Source of the DNA: an uncultured Spirochaetales bacterium
Lineage (GTDB): Bacteria > Spirochaetota > Spirochaetia > Sphaerochaetales > Sphaerochaetaceae
DNA: 42,627 nt
NCBI GenBank assembly: GCA_949299185.1
Contig: CASFZR010000010.1
Coordinates: 1-42,627, forward strand
Direction of reading: 5' to 3'
Positions 14,738 through 23,001 of this stretch are shown here, one piece after another. Position 1 is the first letter of the stretch. Each line of letters starts with the position of its first letter. The notes beneath the pieces were generated by a model, which saw nothing but the letters and a program-made list of their open reading frames with translations, did no database searches and had not been told where the DNA came from. The position numbers were made by a program, and so were the translations under genes.

Positions 14738-15760
14738 ATGGTAACTGTAAAGAAGGTAGCGGAACTAGCGAATGTCTCGCCATCGACTGTCTCCAGGGTC
14801 ATAAACGGGGCGGAGAACGTCAATCCCGAGATACGGGAGAGGGTCAAGAAGGTCATCAGCGAGACCGGCTACTTCCCCAACAATGCCGCGAGGTCCCTGG
14901 TAAACAGGAAGACAGGGGCGATCGCCGTGCTGATAAGGAACCTACATAAGCCGTTCTTCTATGATCTCCTGCGAGGGATGAAGGATGCTGCGACAGCGAT
15001 GCATAAGTGCGTGCTGTTCTGCAATCTCAGCGATGAGAAGGAGGAGCGGAACAAGTACATGCAGTTCCTCACCAACGGCATCGTGGACTCCATGATACTC
15101 TATGGCACGCTCTACACCGACTGGCCGATAATCGAGAACCTCTCCTCTTCCCGCTTCCCGTTCATACTCATAGAGAACAACTTCGATAACTCCCAGTTCA
15201 ACCAGATACTGATAAACAACTTCGATGGGGCGATGAACGCCGTGAGGTTCCTTGCCGAGAACGGGCATGAGAGGATCGTGCTTTTCATGGGGAACCCTAA
15301 CAAGAAGGTCAACCTTGAGCGCCTCAACGGCTACCAGAGGGCGATGACGGAGTGCGGCTTCACGCTCACCCCCGACAACATCGTAAACATCTTCGGCGAC
15401 AGCTCCCAGGCGTTCGACGCGGCACAGGCCATCATGCGAATGCCGGATGAGAAGCGCCCCACTGCCATATTCACCACCAGCGACAAGATCGCGGTCCAGG
15501 CGATAAAGGGCATACTCAGCCTCGGCTTCCGCGTCCCTGAGGATATCTCAGTGATGACGTTCGACAGCCAGAGCCACCTCGAGGAGGAGTACAAGGGGCC
15601 GACGCTCACGGGTATAAAGCAGCCGCTCTACGATGTGGGCTATGAGAGCATCTCCGCGATCTCGGAGATAATGGACGGAAAGATAAAGCCTCCCTATTCA
15701 AGGACATATGAGACGACGATCCAGAAGGGAGAGACGGTAAGGAACCTGAACGAAGGCTAG
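14738..15760 (+). CDS. LacI-family transcriptional repressor
   Basis: A 340-residue regulator. The N-terminal LacI helix-turn-helix is complete: VKKVAELANVSPSTVSRVING, followed by the hinge helix block NNAARSLVNRKTGAIAV. The C-terminal periplasmic-binding-protein-like domain should sense the imported sugar or a catabolite (QILINNFDGAMNAVRFL, SDKIAVQAIKGI, GIKQPLYDVGYES). It is divergent from the 13-gene catabolic operon and is the obvious local regulator. Palindromes directly before it and before the operon are candidate binding sites. Its TAG stop shares the tetranucleotide CTAG with the stop of the convergent YhcH-like gene, with no terminator between. Confidence 0.93.
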   Translation: MVTVKKVAELANVSPSTVSRVINGAENVNPEIRERVKKVISETGYFPNNAARSLVNRKTGAIAVLIRNLHKPFFYDLLRGMKDAATAMHKCVLFCNLSDEKEERNKYMQFLTNGIVDSMILYGTLYTDWPIIENLSSSRFPFILIENNFDNSQFNQILINNFDGAMNAVRFLAENGHERIVLFMGNPNKKVNLERLNGYQRAMTECGFTLTPDNIVNIFGDSSQAFDAAQAIMRMPDEKRPTAIFTTSDKIAVQAIKGILSLGFRVPEDISVMTFDSQSHLEEEYKGPTLTGIKQPLYDVGYESISAISEIMDGKIKPPYSRTYETTIQKGETVRNLNEG

Positions 15761-16134
15761 AATATGAACCTGACGGCCTTCACAGGCCCGGGGATGCTCC
15801 ACATCACGCCGCGCTTGACATCCGCGCCTCCGTCATAGATGAGGAAGCTCCCCTCTCCCAGGCGGAACACCGAGCCATCTACGGAGACGATCTCATCCCC
15901 GGAAAGGGCTATCTCCATGACAAGGCTTCCATCGAGAAGCTCAGGATGAAAGCCGTTCTGGGAGGATATGAACTCATCGATGATGTACCTCACATCGCTC
16001 TTTTCCGGCGTGTCATAGCTACCCTTCCCCTGATCATAGGGAAGGGAACGGTCCATCACCGTTATTATCGTCGCGATCTGGGGAAACGCTCCCTGATAAC
16101 TCTCTAGCTCAGAGAGCGTGTCATATACGGTCAT
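15757..16134 (-). CDS. YhcH/YjgK/YiaL (EbgC-like, DUF386) family protein
   Basis: A 125-residue protein that I assign to the DUF386 cupin-like group from the pattern YDTLSELESYQGAFP at the start, the GKGSYDTP block, a central FHPELLDGSLVMEIALSGDEIVSV region and the C-terminal KAVRFIF strand. Family members bind a metal and act as sugar or sialic-acid-related isomerases or as accessory subunits of beta-galactosidase. The central His-x(4)-D-I signature is weak here (FHPELLDG), so catalytic competence is unsure. It overlaps the upstream kinase-like gene by 4 bp and is convergent with lacI. Confidence 0.55.
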   Translation of the reverse strand: MTVYDTLSELESYQGAFPQIATIITVMDRSLPYDQGKGSYDTPEKSDVRYIIDEFISSQNGFHPELLDGSLVMEIALSGDEIVSVDGSVFRLGEGSFLIYDGGADVKRGVMWSIPGPVKAVRFIF

Positions 16135-16778
16135 ATCGTGCCGGCCTCATCCTTGTGGGCGTTGCGCAGCTCCGTGAACCTGACGATCTCATCGACGCAG
16201 CCTTCGATGCCGATAAGGGCTGAATCGAGGGAGATCGAGTATGTGCGGCACATGCCCCACTTATGGTCTGAGTAGTAGTTGTAGAAGTTGGCCCTGCTCT
16301 TATCGTTCTTGAGGCAGACGTCCTCGGCCCTCTCCTTCTCTATGCCGTATGACTCCACCGCCCTCTTCACCCTGGCCGCTATAGGCGCATGGATGAATAT
16401 GGATATGACATCAGGATCATCACGAAGGACATAGTCGGCACAGCGGCCGATTATCACGCAGGAGCCCTTGGAAGCCACCTTCCTTATCGTGTTCGACTGT
16501 ATCAGGAAGAGCTGGTCATTGAGAGGCATCTCATTGAAGCCGAGCGTTCCCGATGACATGGGATAGTTCCCCATCACCAGGGAATAGAGAAGCGACGATG
16601 CCGGCTTCTCATCGGCATCATGGAAGAGTGATTCCGAGAAGCCGCTGTCCTTCGCGGCCATTGCCAGCAGCTCCTTATCATAGTAAGGAATGCCAAGCCT
16701 CTCAGCGAGCGCCTTTCCCACCTGCCTTCCACCTGAGCCGAACTGCCTTCCGATCGTGTAGATAGTCCTTTCCGCCAT
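16131..16778 (-). CDS. Cytidylate-kinase-like protein (AAK6 family)
   Basis: A 215-residue P-loop-type nucleotide-binding protein of the cytidylate-kinase-like group. The N-terminus YTIGRQFGSGGRQVGKALAERLGIPYYDKELL carries the family's modified Walker A. The central GSCVIIGRCADYVLRDDPDVISIFIHAP strand and the later KSRANFYNYYSDHKWG block, which aligns with the lid region, are also typical. Natural substrates of this family are mostly unknown; the real Cmk is a different protein. A GGAGG ribosome site precedes the ATG, and a TATAAT box (16806-16801, minus strand) suggests its own promoter with a weak -35. It is coupled by a 4-bp overlap to the YhcH-like gene. Confidence 0.85.
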   Translation of the reverse strand: MAERTIYTIGRQFGSGGRQVGKALAERLGIPYYDKELLAMAAKDSGFSESLFHDADEKPASSLLYSLVMGNYPMSSGTLGFNEMPLNDQLFLIQSNTIRKVASKGSCVIIGRCADYVLRDDPDVISIFIHAPIAARVKRAVESYGIEKERAEDVCLKNDKSRANFYNYYSDHKWGMCRTYSISLDSALIGIEGCVDEIVRFTELRNAHKDEAGTI

Positions 16779-16894
16779 AACCTGCCTCCTTTCTACCCTA
16801 ATTATAACCTAATCCTGAACAGATAGATGAAAATTTGCAGGATCAGGGAGCAAAAACATGAAAGCAACAAGGAATAGAGCGAATATCAACACAT

Positions 16895-17548
16895 CTAGAC
16901 ATCACGCTCAGGTATTATCAAAGAACCATTCAATGTACTGACACAGGATGTCATCGCCTTCTTTATATGGCTAGCCATCTGCCTTGAAGCCTTAGTTACA
17001 TCCCCCTCGAGTATGGCCTCGATGATCTTCGCATGTTCAAGATTAGAACGCTCCAGCCTACGAGGAAGCTCAGAAGCGATGATAACAAATCTCATATTGT
17101 GAGAAAGGACATTCTCCATCAGATTGATGATATACTCATTCTCCGTTGCCTGCGCAAGGAACATATGGAAATCATAATCGCTTTGGCAGAAGGTCCTGTG
17201 GTCCGTTATGTTTTCCTGAGATGAGAATATAGACAGGAACTCATTAAGGCGATCACGGCTTGCCGTAGGCGTAACAAGCGAGACGATATACGGCTCCATC
17301 ACAGTACGGACAGCATATATCTTCTTCATGTCCAAAGGAGAAAGCGCAGATACAAAAACCCCACGTCTAGGATAAATCTCGACGAGCCGCTCGTTATCTA
17401 ACTCATTGAGCGCATCCCTAACAGGAGTCCGGCTTACACCAAGATCTTCTATAAGCTTGTTCTGATCTATAAGCTGACCAGGCCTAAGCTCACAGCTGAT
17501 TATCATTTCCTTGATACGACGATACGCCATCCCCTTAAGATCGTCCAC
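16895..17548 (-). CDS. GntR-family (FadR/FCD) transcriptional regulator
   Basis: A 217-residue regulator with an N-terminal winged helix (AYRRIKEMIISCELRPGQLI, GVSRTPVRDALNEL, RRGVFV) and an all-helical FCD effector domain. The FCD metal site is readable as D124 or D126, H128, H172 and H194. FCD regulators typically respond to carboxylic acids such as sugar acids. Translation starts at GTG, with GGAGG nine bases upstream. The gene diverges from the TRAP operon, and near-identical 17-bp repeats sit before both, so it probably represses its own gene and the TRAP operon until an organic acid binds. Codon use is more AT-rich than in the genes to the left. Confidence 0.92.
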   Translation of the reverse strand: MDDLKGMAYRRIKEMIISCELRPGQLIDQNKLIEDLGVSRTPVRDALNELDNERLVEIYPRRGVFVSALSPLDMKKIYAVRTVMEPYIVSLVTPTASRDRLNEFLSIFSSQENITDHRTFCQSDYDFHMFLAQATENEYIINLMENVLSHNMRFVIIASELPRRLERSNLEHAKIIEAILEGDVTKASRQMASHIKKAMTSCVSTLNGSLIIPERDV

Positions 17549-17585
17549 GAAAGCAAACCTCCGATTACCTTTTGTTATTTAATCT

Positions 17586-17602
17586 GGTAATACTGATATA
17601 TC
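17586..17602 (-). promoter_or_regulatory. Candidate GntR operator before gntR
   Basis: GGTAATACTGATATATC, 38 bp upstream of the GntR start codon. It differs at two positions from a copy before dctP (17894-17910) and lies in the same orientation. Confidence 0.5.
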
Positions 17603-17862
17603 TATATATACCAAAATCCATGTTGGATGTAAACAATAAATAAATATCTATTACTAGCTGCTTATTGCACTTCTCAATTTCGGGATTATAGTAATCAAAC
17701 TAAGATCAAGCCAAAAAAGCATATTAGATTATATTTACAATATTTATTTGTAATAAATTAAATTTTAACCATAAAATACATATATATTTATACAATATAT
17801 TATGTATACATGTCCTACTTCTATTACTTGGACAACTTAGCCCTCATGAGTGAAAAAAAATG
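17603..17862. other. AT-rich divergent spacer between gntR and dctP
   Basis: About 260 bp of strongly AT-rich DNA with runs such as TATATATTTATACAATATATTATGTATACATG. No gene or RNA was recognised. It may hold activator sites or UP elements for the two divergent promoters. Confidence 0.4.
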
Positions 17863-17890
17863 TAGACAAATAGCGAATCAGATATATCAT
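17863..17890 (+). promoter_or_regulatory. Candidate promoter of the TRAP operon
   Basis: TAGACA (17863-17868) and TATCAT (17885-17890) with a 16-bp spacer. The predicted start falls inside the following operator, a typical repressor arrangement. Confidence 0.45.
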
Positions 17891-17893
17891 TAA

Positions 17894-17912
17894 GGTATAA
17901 CTGATATATCAG
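17894..17912 (+). promoter_or_regulatory. Candidate GntR operator before dctP
   Basis: GGTATAACTGATATATC with its end forming the perfect 12-bp palindrome CTGATATATCAG (17901-17912). It lies between the predicted -10 box and the ribosome site of dctP. Confidence 0.55.
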
Positions 17913-17933
17913 AATGTGTTAATGGAGGTTAGC

Positions 17934-18947
17934 ATGAGAAAAGGATTGACAGTAATTCTTATCAGTTTGTTAGCAACAGCGATGGCTTTCGCAGGAGGTA
18001 GTAAGGAAGCCGTCACGAAGGGAAATGTAGGTGATGACTATACGCTTACGTTCGCATCTACAGTGACATCTGAGAATACGGTTGGCCATCTTCTTCAAGA
18101 ATGTTTCCAGAAAATCACCGAAAGAACCGATGGGCATGTGAAAATCAATGAATCATGGAGCGGAACCCTAGGAAGTGAGCATGATATCGGTATAAACCTT
18201 ACCGATGGATCGCTTGACTTCGGCATGGTAGGGCCTGGCGAATGGGCAAACTATGATCCCGCGTTCTTTATCTTCGATACCCCGTTCCTTTATAGGGATT
18301 ATGATCACTTCTATGCATTTATCGCATCTGACGAATATAAGGATTTCCTCAAGGAACACGGTGATCCGATAGGAATGGAAGTCCTTATAACAGAAAATCA
18401 GGGAATCAAGGGAATAATCAACAAGGTACGTGATGTTAAATCACCAGAGGACCTTCATGGATTAAAGATACGTGTTCCAGATTCCCCCTCTCTCATAGCA
18501 GTTCAGAATGCGATGGGTGGCATAGCTTCTCCCGTAGCAGCATCAGAGCAGTACATGAGCCTTTCGCAGGGGATAATTGATGGTGCGGACCATTCTCTCA
18601 CAGCGCACGTCACATGGAACCTTCATGAAATCGCTAAGCACTATTCCGAGACGAACCATGCCCTGCAAACTACATATATCTGCGCATCCAAGCAGACCAT
18701 GGATAAGCTTCCAGATGAGTATGCACAGATCGTGCGCGACACGATGGCTGAATACCAGGAAAAAATCAATGACTCTGTCGACGAAGAGAATTCCATGTAC
18801 GAACAGAGAGCCCTCGACGCAGGAGTCACGATCACAAGGAACAGCGATATCGATACACAGGCATTCATGGATGCTTGTGCTGAAATCATCGAAGAGTTCA
18901 GCGCGAATGCTCCTGATCTCTATGAGTCCATCAAGAACAATTATTGA
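17934..18947 (+). CDS. dctP: TRAP transporter substrate-binding protein
   Basis: A periplasmic solute-binding protein of the DctP family, 337 residues from the chosen start. The signal peptide MRKGLTVILISLLATAMAFA is followed by GGSKEA, as in spirochaete binding proteins. The carboxylate-binding Arg is in the block LHGLKIRVPDSP, and the second conserved region reads ASEQYMSLSQGIIDGADHS. TRAP systems import organic acids with a sodium gradient. The ATG at 17934 is preferred to a GTG at 17916 because GGAGG lies 6 bases upstream and the signal peptide begins there. A strong hairpin separates it from dctQ. The ligand is unknown; the operon enzymes and FCD regulator favour a carboxylic acid. Confidence 0.93.
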   Translation: MRKGLTVILISLLATAMAFAGGSKEAVTKGNVGDDYTLTFASTVTSENTVGHLLQECFQKITERTDGHVKINESWSGTLGSEHDIGINLTDGSLDFGMVGPGEWANYDPAFFIFDTPFLYRDYDHFYAFIASDEYKDFLKEHGDPIGMEVLITENQGIKGIINKVRDVKSPEDLHGLKIRVPDSPSLIAVQNAMGGIASPVAASEQYMSLSQGIIDGADHSLTAHVTWNLHEIAKHYSETNHALQTTYICASKQTMDKLPDEYAQIVRDTMAEYQEKINDSVDEENSMYEQRALDAGVTITRNSDIDTQAFMDACAEIIEEFSANAPDLYESIKNNY

Positions 18948-18959
18948 TAAAGATGCAGC

Positions 18960-18987
18960 GGTTGCTGCCGCATAACCGGCAGCAACC
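18960..18987 (+). terminator. Intercistronic hairpin between dctP and dctQ
   Basis: A perfect 11-bp stem, GGTTGCTGCCG (18960-18970) with CGGCAGCAACC (18977-18987), and a 6-base loop. No U-run follows. It probably allows read-through while keeping binding-protein mRNA in excess over the membrane subunits. Confidence 0.65.
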
Positions 18988-19005
18988 CTATCCCAAGGAA
19001 CAGCC

Positions 19006-19491
19006 ATGATAAAGACTATCGAAAAGTTAAATAAAGGATTCTGCCTTGCCGAAAAGTATGCAATGGTGGCGATATTCGTGGCGGTTTGTGCCGTCATGAC
19101 AATCCAGATAATCCTGCGCTATATCTTCAACAACCCTCTCGTGTGGAGTGAGGAATTCAGTCGCTTTGGATATGTATGGATCACCTGGATTGGTTGTGCG
19201 TTCTGTACCGGAATCGACAACCATGTCCGCATTCCGATCGTATATGATAGATTTCCCAAAAAACTTCAAAAAGCATGCTATTACATAACGAGTATATTCA
19301 TCCTATTCGTGATTATCTATCTAATCCCTGTATCATTTGAATTCGCAATGCGAGAACATAGGTTCAAGTCGGGAACAATGGGTGTTCCAATGAGTGTTCT
19401 CTTCATATCGCTCACAGTTGGGTTGGTACTCACCGCTATACAGCTCGTTTTCGAAATGATCCTGCACTACAGAAACAAGGAGGCTGCCTGA
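19006..19491 (+). CDS. dctQ: TRAP transporter small membrane subunit
   Basis: A 161-residue DctQ protein with four predicted transmembrane helices: MVAIFVAVCAVMTIQIILRYI, the FGYVWITWIGCAFC region, YYITSIFILFVIIYLIPVSF and VLFISLTVGLVLTAIQLVF. The family signature LRYIFNNPLVWSEEFSRF is clear. AAGGA precedes the ATG. Its stop overlaps the dctM start by one base (TGATG), coupling the two membrane subunits. Confidence 0.93.
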   Translation: MIKTIEKLNKGFCLAEKYAMVAIFVAVCAVMTIQIILRYIFNNPLVWSEEFSRFGYVWITWIGCAFCTGIDNHVRIPIVYDRFPKKLQKACYYITSIFILFVIIYLIPVSFEFAMREHRFKSGTMGVPMSVLFISLTVGLVLTAIQLVFEMILHYRNKEAA

Positions 19492-20762
19492 TGCTACTAA
19501 TGATAATATCAATCGTCGTACTAATAATCATCGGCGCACCTGTATGCTTTGCTATGCTTGGTGGTTCCCTTGTTTATTTCCTTACTACGGACGTTTCACT
19601 GAACATCGCGATACAGCGTTTAGTGATGACGCTTGGTGGATCATTCTCCATGCTTGCCGTACCATTCTTCATGCTAGCAGGAAACCTCATGAGCAATGGA
19701 GGAGTATCAAGAAGGATATTCGATTTCTGCGACTCCCTCATAGGGCATGTACCTGGAGGACTTGGACACGTTAATGTATTTGCATCAGTAGTATTTGCAG
19801 GAATGTCAGGATCGGCTATTGCTGATACGGGTGGCCTTGGGGCCATAGAGCTTGATGCAATGGACAAAGCAGGATACGACAAGGAATTCTCCTGTGCTAT
19901 CACGGGAATGTCATCATGCTTGAGCCCGATTATCCCTCCATCAATCGGTTTCGTACTCTACGCAATGATGGCTGAAGTGTCTGTCGGAAGAATGTTCGCA
20001 GCAGGAATCGTTCCAGGACTCCTAATGGCAGTCGTAATGTGTATCATAGTCTATTTCACAGCTAAAAGAAGACATTATCCTACAAATAGGAAGTTCACAT
20101 GGAAGGAAAGAGGAATCGCGTTCAAAAAATCTTTCTTCTCATTACTCTGTCCTATTATCCTTCTGTCTGGAATACTCTTCGGAATCTTCTCTCCGACAGA
20201 GGCAGCTGTAGTATGCACGCTCTATTCGCTCATACTTGGCTTCGCATACAAGGAACTGAAGCTGAAGGACCTTCCCCATCTCATTGGAGAGACGCTCAGG
20301 AGTTCTGGAATGGTAATGACGCTTGTATGCACGAGCATGGTGTTCTCAGCAATACTGACTTATGAGAATATACCGCAGATGATTGCAGAGTTCTTCATGA
20401 CGAACATAAGCTCCCCTGCCCTGTCCTTGCTTGCAATATCTGCAATATTCCTATTTGCAGGAATGATAATGGATGTTACCCCGGCAGCTCTCATCTTAAC
20501 ACCGATATTTCTCCCGGTAATCTCATCAATAGGCATGGATTTCGTACAGTTTGGTGTTGCAAGCTCAATCCTTGGGGTGATGGGCCTTACTACTCCTCCT
20601 GTAGGAACTATCCTCTATGTCCTTGAGGATTATTCAGGCGTTCCGATGCTGAAAATCGCAAAAGCCATGGCTCCATATTGGGTCGGATTCCTTATTCTGG
20701 TAGCCATACTTTATGCCTGTCCAGCACTAACGCTGACACTTCCAAACATGCTCTTCGGATGA
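19491..20762 (+). CDS. dctM: TRAP transporter large membrane subunit
   Basis: A 423-residue DctM protein with about twelve transmembrane segments, forming the transport channel. Family blocks include PFFMLAGNLMSNGGVSRRIF, FAGMSGSAIADTGGLGAIE, SSCLSPIIPPSIGFVLYA and the C-terminal GVMGLTTPPVGTILYV. It works with DctQ as one membrane complex driven by an ion gradient. It is followed 14 bp later by the amidohydrolase gene. Confidence 0.95.
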   Translation: MLLMIISIVVLIIIGAPVCFAMLGGSLVYFLTTDVSLNIAIQRLVMTLGGSFSMLAVPFFMLAGNLMSNGGVSRRIFDFCDSLIGHVPGGLGHVNVFASVVFAGMSGSAIADTGGLGAIELDAMDKAGYDKEFSCAITGMSSCLSPIIPPSIGFVLYAMMAEVSVGRMFAAGIVPGLLMAVVMCIIVYFTAKRRHYPTNRKFTWKERGIAFKKSFFSLLCPIILLSGILFGIFSPTEAAVVCTLYSLILGFAYKELKLKDLPHLIGETLRSSGMVMTLVCTSMVFSAILTYENIPQMIAEFFMTNISSPALSLLAISAIFLFAGMIMDVTPAALILTPIFLPVISSIGMDFVQFGVASSILGVMGLTTPPVGTILYVLEDYSGVPMLKIAKAMAPYWVGFLILVAILYACPALTLTLPNMLFG

Positions 20763-20776
20763 TAAGGAGAAATTGA

Positions 20777-21937
20777 ATGAGATACCTTCTAATTAACGCC
20801 AGGATATTCAATGGGGAAAATCTGATTGATGCTGATTCGATCGCATTCGATGAGAATGGGATATTCAAGATCGGAGATCGTAAGGGAATCAATGCTGATC
20901 ACATAATCGACTGTACAGGAAAGACGGTAATACCAGGGCTTATCGATTGCCATGTACATCTTGGCGTATTAGAAGGAAATTCCTCCCAGTCACAATCAAT
21001 AGCCTATGCACTGGAAAAGGTAAAGGATCTTGCTAGATTCGGAATAACAGGACTCCGGTGCTGCGGAACTGCCAATGATGAGGATATAACGCTAAGGGAT
21101 ATGATTGAAAATGGACTTGTAAGCGGTCCTCGGATAGTTGCAAGTGGAATGGGAATCACGACCACTGGTGGGCATGGATGGAACATGTGTCACCAATGTG
21201 ATAATGCAGATGAAATAAGAAAAGCAACAAGGATACAAGTCCGCAAGGGAGCAAACCAGATAAAGATATTCGCATCTGGAGGGATGGCAACAAAAGCGAC
21301 AAATCCAGACAACACCCAATTCAGCGAAGAAGAAATGAGGATTGCCTGCCAGATTGCCAAGGCTGAAGGGCTGATATCCTGCGCACATGCAACAGGTCTA
21401 AAGGCGGCCAAGCTTGCAATAAAGGCGGGAATAACATCAATCGAGCATACACAGCTCGACCAGGAAGCATGTGACCTTATGATCAAGAATGGCACATGGT
21501 ATGTATCAACGATCGTGACAAGATATGGAATCGTCAATACAGAGGATCCGAGATATCAGTGGATAAAAGCAAAGGCAAAACCCGGAGATATCGAAAGGAT
21601 GCTAAAGGCCATATCCTACTGTAAGGAATATGGAATACCAATGGCAGCCGGTACGGATGCAGGGTTCAATGATGAATTAACTCCCTGGGGAAGTAGCCTT
21701 GTCAAGGAATTATGGCTATATACACAGGCCGGCTTAACTAACGAAGAAGCCTTAAGGACAGCTACAGCAAATGCCGCAGATCTTTGTAGGCTCTCAAATA
21801 CAACAGGAAGATTGAAGGAAGGATTTTCATCAGACATCGTGATCATCAATGGAGATCCGTTGGCTGATATCAATGCTCTGCACAACGTTTTCATGACGTT
21901 TATAAAAGGGAACCTGTCATTCAATTCAAATATTTAA
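20777..21937 (+). CDS. Metal-dependent amidohydrolase, imidazolonepropionase/prolidase-like
   Basis: A 386-residue cytoplasmic amidohydrolase with a full binuclear metal site: H59-x-H61 (GLIDCHVHLG), probable carboxylated K163 (IKIFASGG), H204 (SCAHATG), H224 (SIEHTQL) and D294 (AAGTDAGF). The GMGITTTGGHGW loop and the IKIFASGG block point to the branch with imidazolonepropionase-like enzymes and the carboxy-terminal-amino-acid (prolidase-type) hydrolases. It should hydrolyse a C-N bond in the compound brought in by the TRAP system, for example an N-acyl amino acid, a dipeptide or a cyclic amide; which one cannot be told. GGAG precedes the ATG. It is unrelated in detail to the amidohydrolase of the left operon. 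Confidence 0.87.
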   Translation: MRYLLINARIFNGENLIDADSIAFDENGIFKIGDRKGINADHIIDCTGKTVIPGLIDCHVHLGVLEGNSSQSQSIAYALEKVKDLARFGITGLRCCGTANDEDITLRDMIENGLVSGPRIVASGMGITTTGGHGWNMCHQCDNADEIRKATRIQVRKGANQIKIFASGGMATKATNPDNTQFSEEEMRIACQIAKAEGLISCAHATGLKAAKLAIKAGITSIEHTQLDQEACDLMIKNGTWYVSTIVTRYGIVNTEDPRYQWIKAKAKPGDIERMLKAISYCKEYGIPMAAGTDAGFNDELTPWGSSLVKELWLYTQAGLTNEEALRTATANAADLCRLSNTTGRLKEGFSSDIVIINGDPLADINALHNVFMTFIKGNLSFNSNI

Positions 21938-21948
21938 GAGAGACTAAA

Positions 21949-22965
21949 ATGAAGGCAGTACAGATAGTAGAACCCAATAAACTAAGGGTAATTGACATAG
22001 AAAAGCCAAATATTGATGAGAAGAACAATGTACTCGTCAAGATGACAGCTGCAGGTATCTGCGGCTCAGATATAGGGATATATCATGGAACGAACGCGGC
22101 AGCGACATACCCTAGGATAATCGGGCATGAAATGGTCGGGGTTATCAGTGAGATTGGAAGCAATGTAGAGCATCTGATGGTTGGAGATCGTGTGATAATC
22201 AACCAAGTCACAAGCTGCGGGCACTGTTATCCCTGCAGGATTAATAGAAGTAATGTCTGTGATGATCTTAAGGTTCGCGGCGTGCATATCGATGGAGGAT
22301 ACCGTGAGTTCATAGCAGTCCCAGAAGCAGACTGCTATGTCCTTCCTGACTCAATCTCTGATAACGATGCTGTCATGATTGAGCCGACTACGATCGGAAT
22401 CCAAGCATGTACAAGAGCTGATCTTAAAAAAGATGATGTCCTTTTCATCTTAGGATGTGGATCGCTAGGATCAACCGTACTAAAGGTAGCAAAGTTATTC
22501 TGCGACAATATAATCGTCTCTGACATCGTAGATGAAAAACTCGAAGAAGCCCTTAAGAATGGGGCTAAATATGCAATAAATAGCAAAAAGGAAGACCTCA
22601 AAGCAAGAATCCGTGAATTGACTGATGGCAGAGGCCCAACCGTTTCAATAGATTCAGCCTGTTTATCCTCATCACTTATAACCTTGCTTGAAGTTACAGG
22701 AAACGCAGGTAGGGTAATTACCATGGGGTTCTCAGCAGAGCCATGTACGGCCAATCAATTCCTGATAACCAGCAAGGAACTAGATGTCAGAGGTTCAAGA
22801 TTACAGAATAAGATGTTCGGAAGGGCTATAGAGTTAATCAAAGAAAGGAAGCTAGACCTCTCTGGATCATGTTCGCACACATTCCATCTTACCGAAGCCC
22901 AGAAAGCGTTTGATTTCGAGGATACACACGATCCGTCAATCAGAAAAATCGTATTGACGTTCTGA
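21949..22965 (+). CDS. Zinc-dependent medium-chain dehydrogenase (RspB/threonine dehydrogenase-like)
   Basis: A 338-residue MDR dehydrogenase. Catalytic zinc ligands are in GICGSDIGIYHG and the GHEMVG block. The structural zinc site has four Cys in SCGHCYPCRINRSNVC. The NAD-binding fold starts at FILGCGSLGSTVLKVA, with an acidic residue in SDIVDEK that favours NAD. The MIEPTTIG block is typical of the sugar-alcohol/sugar-acid branch (RspB, L-idonate and galactitol-type dehydrogenases). It would oxidise a hydroxy-acid or polyol derived from the TRAP substrate. It is the last gene of the operon and a hairpin follows the stop. Confidence 0.9.
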   Translation: MKAVQIVEPNKLRVIDIEKPNIDEKNNVLVKMTAAGICGSDIGIYHGTNAAATYPRIIGHEMVGVISEIGSNVEHLMVGDRVIINQVTSCGHCYPCRINRSNVCDDLKVRGVHIDGGYREFIAVPEADCYVLPDSISDNDAVMIEPTTIGIQACTRADLKKDDVLFILGCGSLGSTVLKVAKLFCDNIIVSDIVDEKLEEALKNGAKYAINSKKEDLKARIRELTDGRGPTVSIDSACLSSSLITLLEVTGNAGRVITMGFSAEPCTANQFLITSKELDVRGSRLQNKMFGRAIELIKERKLDLSGSCSHTFHLTEAQKAFDFEDTHDPSIRKIVLTF

Positions 22966-22970
22966 CATCA

Positions 22971-22992
22971 GGCCGCGTTGAAACACGTGGCC
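22971..22992. terminator. Hairpin between convergent dehydrogenase and mntP genes
   Basis: GGCCGCGT (22971-22978) pairs with ACGTGGCC (22985-22992) with one G-U pair and a 6-base loop. It sits in the 36-bp gap between convergent stops and could serve both strands; U-runs are poor. Confidence 0.5.
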
Positions 22993-23001
22993 CACATTCT
23001 C

